Below the pieces are notes generated by a model. It had not been told where the DNA came from. It ran no database searches and saw nothing but the letters and a program-made list of their open reading frames with translations. From Pseudomonadota bacterium (GTDB lineage: Bacteria; Pseudomonadota; Gammaproteobacteria; SZUA-229), in the NCBI GenBank assembly GCA_015222965.1, contig JADFWF010000360.1, forward strand, positions 1-6,542: 6,542 bases of DNA, in the 5' to 3' direction. Both the position numbers and the translations under genes were made by a program. This document shows positions 1-6,170 of the stretch, in pieces. Numbering within the stretch: the first letter of the stretch is position 1; every line of letters begins with the position of its first letter.

Positions 1-46
1 CTAAAAACCTGTGTTTTCAGCGGCGCAGACGATGGGGTTTGCTTTT

Positions 47-77
47 ACTGCAAACTGATGACTGCAAACTGCCAACT
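47..77. repeat. Heptamer tandem repeat, four ACTGNNN units
   Basis: Seen directly: four consecutive 7-base units ACTGCAA, ACTGATG, ACTGCAA and ACTGCCA run from 47 to 74, followed by a further ACT at 75-77. The first and third units are identical, so the array can also be read as two copies of a 14-base unit. It lies 30 bases beyond the stop codon of the antitoxin gene, in sequence with no open frame. Short heptameric arrays of this general kind occur between genes in many bacteria. No function is implied by this alone. Confidence 0.7.
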
Positions 78-106
78 TCTCTTAAGGCTCAACAACGGCC
101 ATCGAG

Positions 107-514
107 CTAATTAATCTTTGAACCGCTCAATTCCCAGGCGTAGGCACAATCCAGTTCAGATAAAACAGCAACCACGCCGGTTTCACCATCTTCCAGCATT
201 GCCTGTAGTGGACATCGGTTTTTCAGTCGTACGTGAGGTGCTGCCATCCAGCGTGCGCCCATCTGCAGATTACGCGGGTAGGTGGTGCGTAATGCGTCGA
301 TGATGCCGAGTAGGAACGCGACTCTGCTGGTTACTTTTTCATCTTCTGGAAAGGGGGTGTCTTTACGGTATTTAGCAAGATGCCGGCTGCGTTCAGTTGT
401 TGGCAGATCCAGAACAGCGAGTATCTGCTCACCGCTCAAGCCCCATTCGTCGAGCGCGTTCATCACTTTCAAGGTTCGCAGTAATTGTTGCTCAGCAGAG
501 ATAACAGCAGTCAT
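107..514 (-). CDS. Orphan antitoxin, Xre/MbcA/ParS (DUF2384) family
   Basis: A 135-residue protein with the two-part plan of Xre/MbcA/ParS antitoxins: an Xre-like helix-turn-helix region at about residues 8-58 and a C-terminal toxin-binding region at about 60-127. The latter carries the family-like pattern RVAFLLGIIDAL (64-75), W89 followed by P93, and CPLQAMLEDGETG (101-113). Known members usually neutralise a RES-domain NAD+-degrading toxin encoded next door and repress their own operon. Here no RES gene is present on either side: the upstream neighbour is the divergent deformylase, and the 106 bases downstream contain only short stop-rich frames. The partner could lie left of the window, but not in the usual close coupling. 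ATG at 514 is the first standard start after an in-frame TGA, and it has no recognisable Shine-Dalgarno site. It may be a remnant, a solitary regulator, or an antitoxin acting in trans. The family call is fairly sure; the function is inferred. Confidence 0.75.
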   Translation of the reverse strand: MTAVISAEQQLLRTLKVMNALDEWGLSGEQILAVLDLPTTERSRHLAKYRKDTPFPEDEKVTSRVAFLLGIIDALRTTYPRNLQMGARWMAAPHVRLKNRCPLQAMLEDGETGVVAVLSELDCAYAWELSGSKIN

Positions 515-518
515 AATT

Positions 519-530
519 TTTATCGATAAA
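519..530. promoter_or_regulatory. Perfect 12-bp palindrome, candidate operator
   Basis: TTTATCGATAAA is a perfect palindrome lying 5 to 16 bases upstream of the antitoxin start codon, where a ribosome binding site would be expected. A second dyad, AATGAA-6-TTCATT, abuts it at 529-546. HTH antitoxins normally bind palindromes at their own promoter, so autoregulation is a natural inference, but binding is not shown. AT-rich DNA yields such palindromes by chance fairly often. Confidence 0.4.
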
Positions 531-544
531 TGAAGGAAAATTCA

Positions 545-572
545 TTGAAATGGTTAAAATCAGCCCTAATTT
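545..572 (+). promoter_or_regulatory. Weak candidate promoter for deformylase
   Basis: TTGAAA at 545-550 is followed after 16 bases by TAATTT (567-572), a poor -10 box. It is the best plus-strand pair I can see in the 97-base divergent gap, and would place the transcript start about 35 bases before the ATG. It overlaps the candidate antitoxin promoter and the second dyad, so the two genes may share control. Confidence 0.2.
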
Positions 573-573
573 T

Positions 574-603
574 ATCATATATCTCCTTTTTCAATAACCA
601 CAA
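574..603 (-). promoter_or_regulatory. Candidate promoter of the antitoxin gene
   Basis: On the minus strand TTGTGG (598-603) is followed after 18 bases by TATGAT (574-579), which matches the sigma-70 -10 box at five of six positions. The -35 match is only partial. Transcription would start near 567, giving a leader of about 50 bases that contains both dyads. The -35 box overlaps the immediate upstream region of the divergent deformylase gene. Confidence 0.3.
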
Positions 604-611
604 GAAAAATC

Positions 612-1157
612 ATGGCTATACGACCTGTATTACGACTGGGTGACCCGCAATTATTCAAAGTTGCGAGTGAAGTCAGTGAATTTAACCATCCCGAACTCGA
701 CAGCCTCATCGAAGACATGTTCGATACCATGGAAGCTGCCGATGGCGCGGGGCTGGCGGCACCACAGATCGGTATCAGCCTGCGTGTCGCTATTTTTGGC
801 TTTGACTGCAACCCGCGTTATCCGGATCAAAACACCGTGCCGAAAACGGTACTGATCAATCCAAAGATCACCCCGCTCAGCAACGAAAAAGAGGAGGACT
901 GGGAAGGCTGTTTGAGCGTTCCGGGGATGCGCGGCATCGTCTCCCGCTACAAACATATCCGTTACAGCGGCTTTAACGCCTCCGGTAATGCCATCGATAT
1001 CGAAGCTGATGATTTTCATGCCAGAGTGGTCCAGCATGAGTGCGACCATCTTGATGGCATCATATACACACAGCGATTAACGGACCCGCTAAAGTTTGGC
1101 TTCACTGATGAACTATTTAGCAGCGGCCAGTTATCCCGCGAAGACTGCTCTGAATAG
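612..1157 (+). CDS. def: Peptide deformylase, stand-alone second type
   Basis: Removes the formyl group from the N-terminal methionine of nascent proteins, in the cytosol, using a divalent metal (usually Fe2+). All three signature motifs are present in 181 residues: GAGLAAPQIG (45-54), EGCLSVPG (98-105) and QHECDHLDG (141-149). C100, H142 and H146 are the metal ligands and E143 the catalytic base, so the enzyme should be active. The gene is not next to fmt, the usual neighbour of the main def. The HECDH form of motif 3 and the start MAIRPVLRLGDP resemble the second deformylase paralogue found in many gamma- and beta-proteobacteria, so a main def-fmt copy probably exists elsewhere. The length is normal. 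ATG at 612 gives the expected N terminus; the ribosome site is weak (AAGA-like, 602-606). The gene is transcribed divergently from the antitoxin gene. Confidence 0.95.
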   Translation: MAIRPVLRLGDPQLFKVASEVSEFNHPELDSLIEDMFDTMEAADGAGLAAPQIGISLRVAIFGFDCNPRYPDQNTVPKTVLINPKITPLSNEKEEDWEGCLSVPGMRGIVSRYKHIRYSGFNASGNAIDIEADDFHARVVQHECDHLDGIIYTQRLTDPLKFGFTDELFSSGQLSREDCSE

Positions 1158-1161
1158 ATTT

Positions 1162-1195
1162 TTGTAAACTGCTGTAAAATGCTATACCTTATAAT
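1162..1195 (+). promoter_or_regulatory. Candidate promoter of the secreted protein/protease unit
   Basis: Just past the deformylase stop lies a perfect TATAAT (1190-1195), without a good -35 box at standard distance. An overlapping alternative is an extended -10, TGCTATACC (1180-1188), with TTGTAA (1162-1167) 15 bases before its TATACC hexamer. Either would start a transcript about 70-80 bases before the ATG at 1272. The gap otherwise shows no convincing terminator for deformylase, so some read-through is possible. Confidence 0.45.
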
Positions 1196-1218
1196 GAAGT
1201 AAGCAAAAAAGTGACAAA

Positions 1219-1253
1219 ATGAACATTGCTACAACAATCAGGTCGTAGTTCAT
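1219..1253 (+). other. Imperfect hairpin and 9-codon reading frame in the leader
   Basis: ATGAAC (1219-1224) and CTAC (1229-1232) pair with GTAGTTCAT (1245-1253), giving a 9-bp stem with a 5-base bulge and a 12-base loop. The same stretch reads as a tiny frame from ATG 1219 to TAG 1248 (MNIATTIRS). It has no clear ribosome site. There is no T-run, so this is not an intrinsic terminator. It could affect translation of the gene 18 bases downstream, but may be chance. Confidence 0.25.
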
Positions 1254-1271
1254 TATTAACCGGTACATTTC

Positions 1272-1844
1272 ATGAAACGCTATCTCATCTTTTTTTATCT
1301 GCTAACAATTTTTTTCGTTAGCTTGTCAGCATCCGCTACCAGCATGCTGCCGATCACATTGGAGCAACTTTCTACTCGCGCCTCACTTATTTTTTATGGC
1401 GAAGTGTTAAGCAACACGGTACAGAGAGACGAACAGAGTGGTCAGGTCGCCACTTTTACCGAATTTAAGATCATCGACCTGATCAAAGGCAAAACCTCAG
1501 ACACACACACGATTAAACAGCTGGGCGGCCTGGATAAAAAGACAAATATAAATTTTCATATTCACGGTATACCAAAATTTCAGAATAATAGCCGCTACGT
1601 GGTTTTTTTACCGAAGAAGTCCAGTCTTGGCTTTAGCAGCCCACTGGGATTACTTCAGGGCAGTTTCACAGTCACCACCAAAGATGGCGAACAGGTAGTC
1701 AGCAACGGTCGTGATCTGTCCCGGCAGAACACAACTGGCCTCAATAAAAACGTTCAGGTACCACTCGCTGTTAACATCGACAAACCATCACAGGCACGGC
1801 TCGATGATTTCATCAATACAGTTCGTGCTTACAATACTAAATAG
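1272..1844 (+). CDS. Secreted protein of unknown function, partner of matrixin-like protease
   Basis: A 190-residue protein with a clear Sec signal peptide: K2 R3, a hydrophobic core at about 4-18, and a likely cut after A22 (motif ASA, 20-22). No lipobox and no mature membrane segment is seen, so it should be periplasmic or exported. The mature part fits a recurring pattern I associate with uncharacterised secreted proteins: an N-terminal strand ending in YGEV (42-45), a T-F-T-E-F strand (61-65), IKG (71-73), LGG (84-86), GIPKF (99-103), VVFLP (110-114) and GLLQG (126-130). Proteins of this pattern are, as I recall, often encoded beside matrixin-family metalloproteases, as here. It has no catalytic motif and no cysteines. 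It is the first gene of the two-gene unit and ends 12 bases before the protease ATG. An inhibitor, chaperone or binding partner is possible, but none of these is shown. The ribosome site is weak. Confidence 0.75.
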   Translation: MKRYLIFFYLLTIFFVSLSASATSMLPITLEQLSTRASLIFYGEVLSNTVQRDEQSGQVATFTEFKIIDLIKGKTSDTHTIKQLGGLDKKTNINFHIHGIPKFQNNSRYVVFLPKKSSLGFSSPLGLLQGSFTVTTKDGEQVVSNGRDLSRQNTTGLNKNVQVPLAVNIDKPSQARLDDFINTVRAYNTK

Positions 1845-1856
1845 ACTGAAAATATC

Positions 1857-3080
1857 ATGAGAGCTCACATTAACTTTTTCATATTATTTTCTGCCTTGTG
1901 TTTCAACGATGCATCCTTTGCTGGCGGTCCTACGACTATCGTCGGTAACACAGCAGTGACCTACCAAAATCCTGCTATTACCGTCCATGTTGAAAACGGT
2001 GACCTCGGTATATTTCCCAATGCCGTCGCAGTACCACTCATGCAAGAAGCATTCGATATCTGGAGTAACGTAAATACAGCAACCATAAGCTTAAATATCG
2101 ACCAGACAGTGCTCGATTTCGACGTTAACCAGGACAATGCTGAAACTTATTTACCCACGGTTGACGAATCAAATCTAAACGAAGCCGATGGCATAAACCC
2201 GATAATATTTGACGATGACGGCCAGATTATCGATATGTATCTCGGCGCGGGACAGAGTGACCTCATCATCGGTTTCGCGCAATCGATAAGCACCACCACG
2301 GGCAGTTTCTTTCTTGAAGGTTTTGCTGTTATCAATGGAAAGAACACCACCAGCGAAAACGCCTTAAAATTATTGTTATCGCATGAGATCGGGCATTTTT
2401 TCGGGCTGGATCATTCCCAGGTCGACATTGATAACAAAGAGCCAGCCCCGTTCTGCGATAACATTAACAGGGAAGTCTACCCGCTGATGTACCCGATACG
2501 CTGCCGCCTTACCGTCAGCCTGCATTCGGATGACATCAGTGCAGTATCAGCACTTTACCCGGCCACAGACATCAATGACAACTTTGGTGTCTTAGAGGGT
2601 CGATTCGTGGATAACAATAACATAGCCATCCTCGGCGCCAACATCTGGGCTGAGAACACTATCACCGGCGAAACATTCAGCATCGTTTCCGACTACTTAT
2701 TGCAGAGCACCGGTTATTATAAATTGCTGTTACCGGCAGGCGACTACATCCTGCACGCAAACTCCATCAACACTGAATTTTTTGATATCTCTGCCGTCGG
2801 TCCTTATGCATCGACAACATCTGATATCTCTTTTAGCGACCCTCATCCGATCACGGCGGTAACTTACCAGGGCATTACAGAAGGCAGCGATGAAGTCATC
2901 ACCATATCCACGAACAAAACCAACACGATAAATTTTTCGATAACCGGGGCAACCGTTATTTTCAATAACGCAGACGATGACGACGATAGTTTTGCAGACT
3001 TATTTGGTGCGCTGTCTCAGACCACCTTACTGATGATGACCGTATTATTAATTTTTGGACGCCTGCGCCTGCAGCGTTAA
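1857..3080 (+). CDS. Secreted matrixin-like zinc metalloprotease with C-terminal sorting-type tail
   Basis: A predicted extracytoplasmic endopeptidase of the metzincin clan. Its 407 residues run in this order: signal peptide with likely cut after A22 (SFA/GG); catalytic domain at about 35-235 with zinc motif HEIGHFFGLDH (H176, H180, H186 ligands, E177 base) and Met-turn YPLMYP (M211); a carboxypeptidase-regulatory-like beta domain at about 243-310 (GRFVDNNN, LGANIWAENTITGE, GYYKLLLPAGDY); a variable region; then a tail of five aspartates (373-377), a hydrophobic stretch (about 385-400) and a basic end RLRLQR (402-407). This tail has the plan of CTERM sorting signals but lacks a PEP or GlyGly motif. 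C200 and C216 bracket the Met-turn and may form a disulphide. No cysteine-switch propeptide is visible. It is cotranscribed with the gene before it, and its stop shares TTAA with the convergent c-di-GMP gene. Substrate unknown. Confidence 0.85.
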   Translation: MRAHINFFILFSALCFNDASFAGGPTTIVGNTAVTYQNPAITVHVENGDLGIFPNAVAVPLMQEAFDIWSNVNTATISLNIDQTVLDFDVNQDNAETYLPTVDESNLNEADGINPIIFDDDGQIIDMYLGAGQSDLIIGFAQSISTTTGSFFLEGFAVINGKNTTSENALKLLLSHEIGHFFGLDHSQVDIDNKEPAPFCDNINREVYPLMYPIRCRLTVSLHSDDISAVSALYPATDINDNFGVLEGRFVDNNNIAILGANIWAENTITGETFSIVSDYLLQSTGYYKLLLPAGDYILHANSINTEFFDISAVGPYASTTSDISFSDPHPITAVTYQGITEGSDEVITISTNKTNTINFSITGATVIFNNADDDDDSFADLFGALSQTTLLMMTVLLIFGRLRLQR

Positions 3081-6079
3081 CCCGTGGTCTCGATCCATTC
3101 GGATATGGCGATAAATTTAAGGAACTCTTCATGCACCATGGGGGTACTGACGAAGTAACCCTGGATAGTCTCAACACCGCGTTTATGCAGAAAATCAAAC
3201 TGCAGTTTATTCTCTACACCTTCGCCGATAATACTCAAACCCAGGCTATGCGCCATGGCAATAATTGCATCGCAAAGCGCCGTATCATCCGGGTCTTCGC
3301 CGATGTCAGAGATGAATGTTTTATCGATTTTGAGCACATCGAACGGAAACCGTTTTAAATAACTCAGCGACGAATAACCGGTCCCGAAGTCATCGATCGA
3401 CAGCCGAATGCCCATCTCTTTAAACTGGTTTAATATATTGACCACGTGCGGCACATCTTTCATCAACAGGCGCTCAGTAATCTCCAGCTCGAGGCTGTCA
3501 CCGGGAAGATCATATTTTTTCAGATAATCAGAGATCGTAGTAACGATATCCTTGCCTCTGAACTGGCGGCTCGACAGGTTGATCGCGATGTAAAAATCTT
3601 CGTGGTCCGAATTCTCACGCCATTTTTTCACATCGGCAAGTGCGGTATCAAAAACCCAGTTGCCGATATCAACGATCAGACCACTCTCTTCTGCCAACGG
3701 TACAAATTCTTCAGGGGAAACTTCGCCAAGCTGTTTGTCGTCCCACCGTATCAGAGCCTCTGCACCGACGACTGCACCCGAATCCGCATCCATCAACGCC
3801 TGATATTTCAGATAGAAATCACCATCTTCCAGAGCGCGTCTTAATTTGCTGTCTATCTCAACGCGCTTCATCACCACGTCGCCCATCTCCGGCGTGAACA
3901 CTTCATAAGTATTCCGCCCTTTGCGCTTGCTCCTGTACATAGCAGTATCTGCATTCCTGAGCAAAACATGCGGATCATCGCCATCCTGCGGGAAAATGGC
4001 TATACCGATACTGGCAGTCACGGAAAACTCCATATCCTGAACCACACACGGTTTGGAAACACGGCTTAAAATTTCTTCTGTTTTGCTTTTGACTATACTA
4101 TCAAAAGAGTTGTTATCACCCGTACCATCTGTATCAATATCTACCAGCATGATCAGGAATTCATCACCTCCCAGTCTTGCCACGGTATCAAAATCACGCA
4201 CGCAGGCTTTTAACCTGCCAGCCATATACTTTAAAAATTCATCGCCAGCACCATGGCCAAGCGTATCGTTTATGTTTTTAAAATGATCAAAATCCATGTA
4301 CAGCAAAGCGATGTGCTCCTGCTCGCGGATAGCATTAGCGATAGCTTGCTGGATCCGGTCGTACGCCAGGGTGCGGTTCGGCAGATCTGTTAACTTATCG
4401 TAGCTTGCCTGGTACAGCAATCGTTCTTCATAATCCTTACGCAAAGAAATATCTTCTTTGATAGCAAGGTAATGCGTACTTTTATTCTCTTTGTTTTTAA
4501 TCGGAGAAACGGTGACGTTCTCCCAGAACAGGTCACCATTTTTCTTTTTATTATAAAGTTCACCGCTCCACGACTGTCCCGCAGTTATCGCATTCCACAT
4601 ATTTTTAAACTGCACTTCCGGCGTATGGCCGGATTTTAAAATACGGGGATTCTTGCCTTTTAACTCTTCTGCTGAATATCCCGTTATCTTACAGAGCTGT
4701 GGATTGACGTATTCGATCGCACCTTGCAGATCTGTGATCATCACTGAAACCGGGCTTTGTTCGATCGCCTGTGATAGTTTGTTTAAATTATCTGCGGTAA
4801 GTTTATGACTGCCGATCTCATCTTCCAGGTCGATGATCAGACTATTGATGTTTGTCGTCATATCATTGAATGCTGTCGCCAGACCGCCTATCTCATCATC
4901 TGCTTCTATATTTGCTTTTGCACGCAGGTCACCGTCTGCTATCGACTTGACTACGCTGGTCAATCGTTTTACCGGCCCTAATAATAATTTCGTTGCCGCC
5001 ATAACGATCAGCACAACAACTATCACGATGACCGCAACCAGCAAGAAAGCACTTTGCATCTGCGCGACGACAGGCTCTAAAAACACATCCTGAGGCTGCG
5101 ACACGACGATCGTCCATGGCACTGTCTGCAGCTCCACCACAGCCGCCGAGAACACCACCGTGCCCAGACCATTGAACCTGGTTTCGATAATAGGTTCGCT
5201 AAAACTTGAGGACAGGACCTTCCGGGTCCAGTCCGGATGCTCTACAAAAGCACTCGTAGCATTTTGCGGCACCCGTTTTTTCTGCTTTAACAGTTGCATG
5301 GCATCTTCGCTCACGCCACTTGCCAGCGTGTATTTAAGATCGTTCCGTCTGCCATGAACTAGTCGCAGATTATTCTCGTCCAGCAGCACCGCAAATGAAC
5401 CGCGGCCGACCATGCCTTTGGTCCGGTCAAACAATGCCGTCAGTATCGAAGCGTCGTATTTCGTTCTTAGAACACCGATTAATTTTCCAGACAGGTCATT
5501 GATTCCACTACTGAACACGATGACAGGATTTGGCTCTTCAAATATTATCGATGAACGATAAGTGCTAAGGCGATTTCGTCCTGACAGGACGTTAAAATAG
5601 GTATGCCGACTTTCATCGGCACCGATATTTGCCGAGTCAGTATCGAGGATATTAATCCCCTGCTTATTCAGAATCGCATAAGAAAAAATAATGTCATCCT
5701 GGCGCGACTTTAACGCCAGCAATATTTCCAGCAAGGTCTGGCGATTATAGGGCGGCTCTGCTTTTCGCGTGAGGAAACGGTTGATCACCGGCAGATTTGC
5801 TTCCGTTCTTAAAAACTCCGCATTCTGCCGGTTGAACCGATCGATACGATCGGCATAATTACGCGCGGCTGAGACCAGCGCTTTATTAGCACCATCGCTC
5901 AGATTTTTCCCCATGACATAACTATCGAGGATAGCCAGTACGGCCAGAGAGACCAATACGATCACCATAAAAGCGGTGACCAGCTTGGCGCGCAGCGTGT
6001 ATTGCCTGGCGATAAAGATGCCAATAATCAGCAACAGAATACCGCTTGCGACAAGTGCGCCAGCAATTTCTAATAACAC
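3077..6079 (-). CDS. Membrane c-di-GMP enzyme: Cache-HAMP-PAS-GGDEF-EAL
   Basis: A 1000-residue inner-membrane sensor with both cyclic di-GMP synthase and phosphodiesterase domains. Order: TM1 (about 4-24), TM2 (33-52), periplasmic double-Cache-like sensor (about 55-340), TM3 (343-363), HAMP (about 362-415, DEIGGLATAFNDM at 395-407), PAS with PAC (about 432-545), GGDEF (about 556-730) and EAL (about 738-992). The GGDEF signature is intact (637-641), as are the inhibitory RxxD (R628-D631) and DKLTDLPNR (561-569). The EAL domain keeps EAL (774-776), NLSSRQF (834-840), ELEITE (864-869), DDFGTGYSS (896-904), K917, EGVE (953-956) and QGY (973-975), so both activities look possible. The PAS resembles the NifL type (NPRILKSGHTP, 477-487). 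The start is GTG at 6079: an in-frame TAA lies 15 bases upstream, and AAGGTG stands 7 bases before the GTG. The gene is single, and convergent with the metalloprotease. Confidence 0.93.
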   Translation of the reverse strand: MLLEIAGALVASGILLLIIGIFIARQYTLRAKLVTAFMVIVLVSLAVLAILDSYVMGKNLSDGANKALVSAARNYADRIDRFNRQNAEFLRTEANLPVINRFLTRKAEPPYNRQTLLEILLALKSRQDDIIFSYAILNKQGINILDTDSANIGADESRHTYFNVLSGRNRLSTYRSSIIFEEPNPVIVFSSGINDLSGKLIGVLRTKYDASILTALFDRTKGMVGRGSFAVLLDENNLRLVHGRRNDLKYTLASGVSEDAMQLLKQKKRVPQNATSAFVEHPDWTRKVLSSSFSEPIIETRFNGLGTVVFSAAVVELQTVPWTIVVSQPQDVFLEPVVAQMQSAFLLVAVIVIVVVLIVMAATKLLLGPVKRLTSVVKSIADGDLRAKANIEADDEIGGLATAFNDMTTNINSLIIDLEDEIGSHKLTADNLNKLSQAIEQSPVSVMITDLQGAIEYVNPQLCKITGYSAEELKGKNPRILKSGHTPEVQFKNMWNAITAGQSWSGELYNKKKNGDLFWENVTVSPIKNKENKSTHYLAIKEDISLRKDYEERLLYQASYDKLTDLPNRTLAYDRIQQAIANAIREQEHIALLYMDFDHFKNINDTLGHGAGDEFLKYMAGRLKACVRDFDTVARLGGDEFLIMLVDIDTDGTGDNNSFDSIVKSKTEEILSRVSKPCVVQDMEFSVTASIGIAIFPQDGDDPHVLLRNADTAMYRSKRKGRNTYEVFTPEMGDVVMKRVEIDSKLRRALEDGDFYLKYQALMDADSGAVVGAEALIRWDDKQLGEVSPEEFVPLAEESGLIVDIGNWVFDTALADVKKWRENSDHEDFYIAINLSSRQFRGKDIVTTISDYLKKYDLPGDSLELEITERLLMKDVPHVVNILNQFKEMGIRLSIDDFGTGYSSLSYLKRFPFDVLKIDKTFISDIGEDPDDTALCDAIIAMAHSLGLSIIGEGVENKLQFDFLHKRGVETIQGYFVSTPMVHEEFLKFIAISEWIETTG

Positions 6080-6086
6080 GCTTCTA

Positions 6087-6092
6087 CACCTT
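6087..6092 (-). promoter_or_regulatory. Ribosome binding site that fixes the GTG start
   Basis: On the minus strand AAGGTG ends 7 bases before GTG (6079-6077). The in-frame TAA at 6094-6092 overlaps this site, and the four codons between contain no other start, so GTG is the most upstream start possible and has a good Shine-Dalgarno match. The next methionine (M38) would remove the first membrane segment and part of the second. Confidence 0.65.
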
Positions 6093-6141
6093 TAATGTCC
6101 ATTACTATAGATTATGATTTTCACTCAAAAAATTATCGTAA

Positions 6142-6147
6142 ATTATA
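6142..6147 (-). promoter_or_regulatory. Candidate -10 box of the c-di-GMP gene
   Basis: A perfect TATAAT on the minus strand about 63 bases before the GTG start. No good -35 hexamer is seen at 16-18 bases, although a TGC just before the overlapping TTTATA could act as an extended -10. The resulting leader would be about 55 bases. Confidence 0.3.
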
Positions 6148-6170
6148 AAGCATCTCTGACGCAGATATAG

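Noticed and set aside
1..20. Hairpin CTAAAAAC-CTGT-GTTTTCAG as a terminator of the antitoxin gene
   Set aside because: The stem is AT-rich with one mismatch and has no following T-run in the minus-strand direction within the window; too weak to call.
37..55. Small inverted repeat GTTTGC-7-GCAAAC
   Set aside because: Only 6 bp, overlaps the heptamer array that supplies half of it, and has no T-run.
1..106. Start of a RES toxin gene downstream of the antitoxin
   Set aside because: The minus-strand frames here are interrupted by stops (for example ATG GCC GTT GTT GAG CCT TAA); no coding segment can be supported.
651..1049. 132-codon minus-strand open frame inside deformylase
   Set aside because: Lies wholly opposite a gene with all family motifs; its translation matches no family I recognise. 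A shadow frame.
1857..1925. Lipoprotein signal around C15 of the metalloprotease
   Set aside because: The sequence SALC does not fit a lipobox (Leu directly before Cys), and a normal signal peptidase site SFA/GG follows at residue 22.
3040..3080. Intrinsic terminator in the GC-rich end of the metalloprotease gene
   Set aside because: CGC-CTGCA-GCG gives only a 3-bp stem and no T-run follows on either strand.
3446..3844. 132-codon plus-strand open frame opposite the EAL region
   Set aside because: Overlaps conserved EAL-domain coding sequence on the other strand; no independent support.
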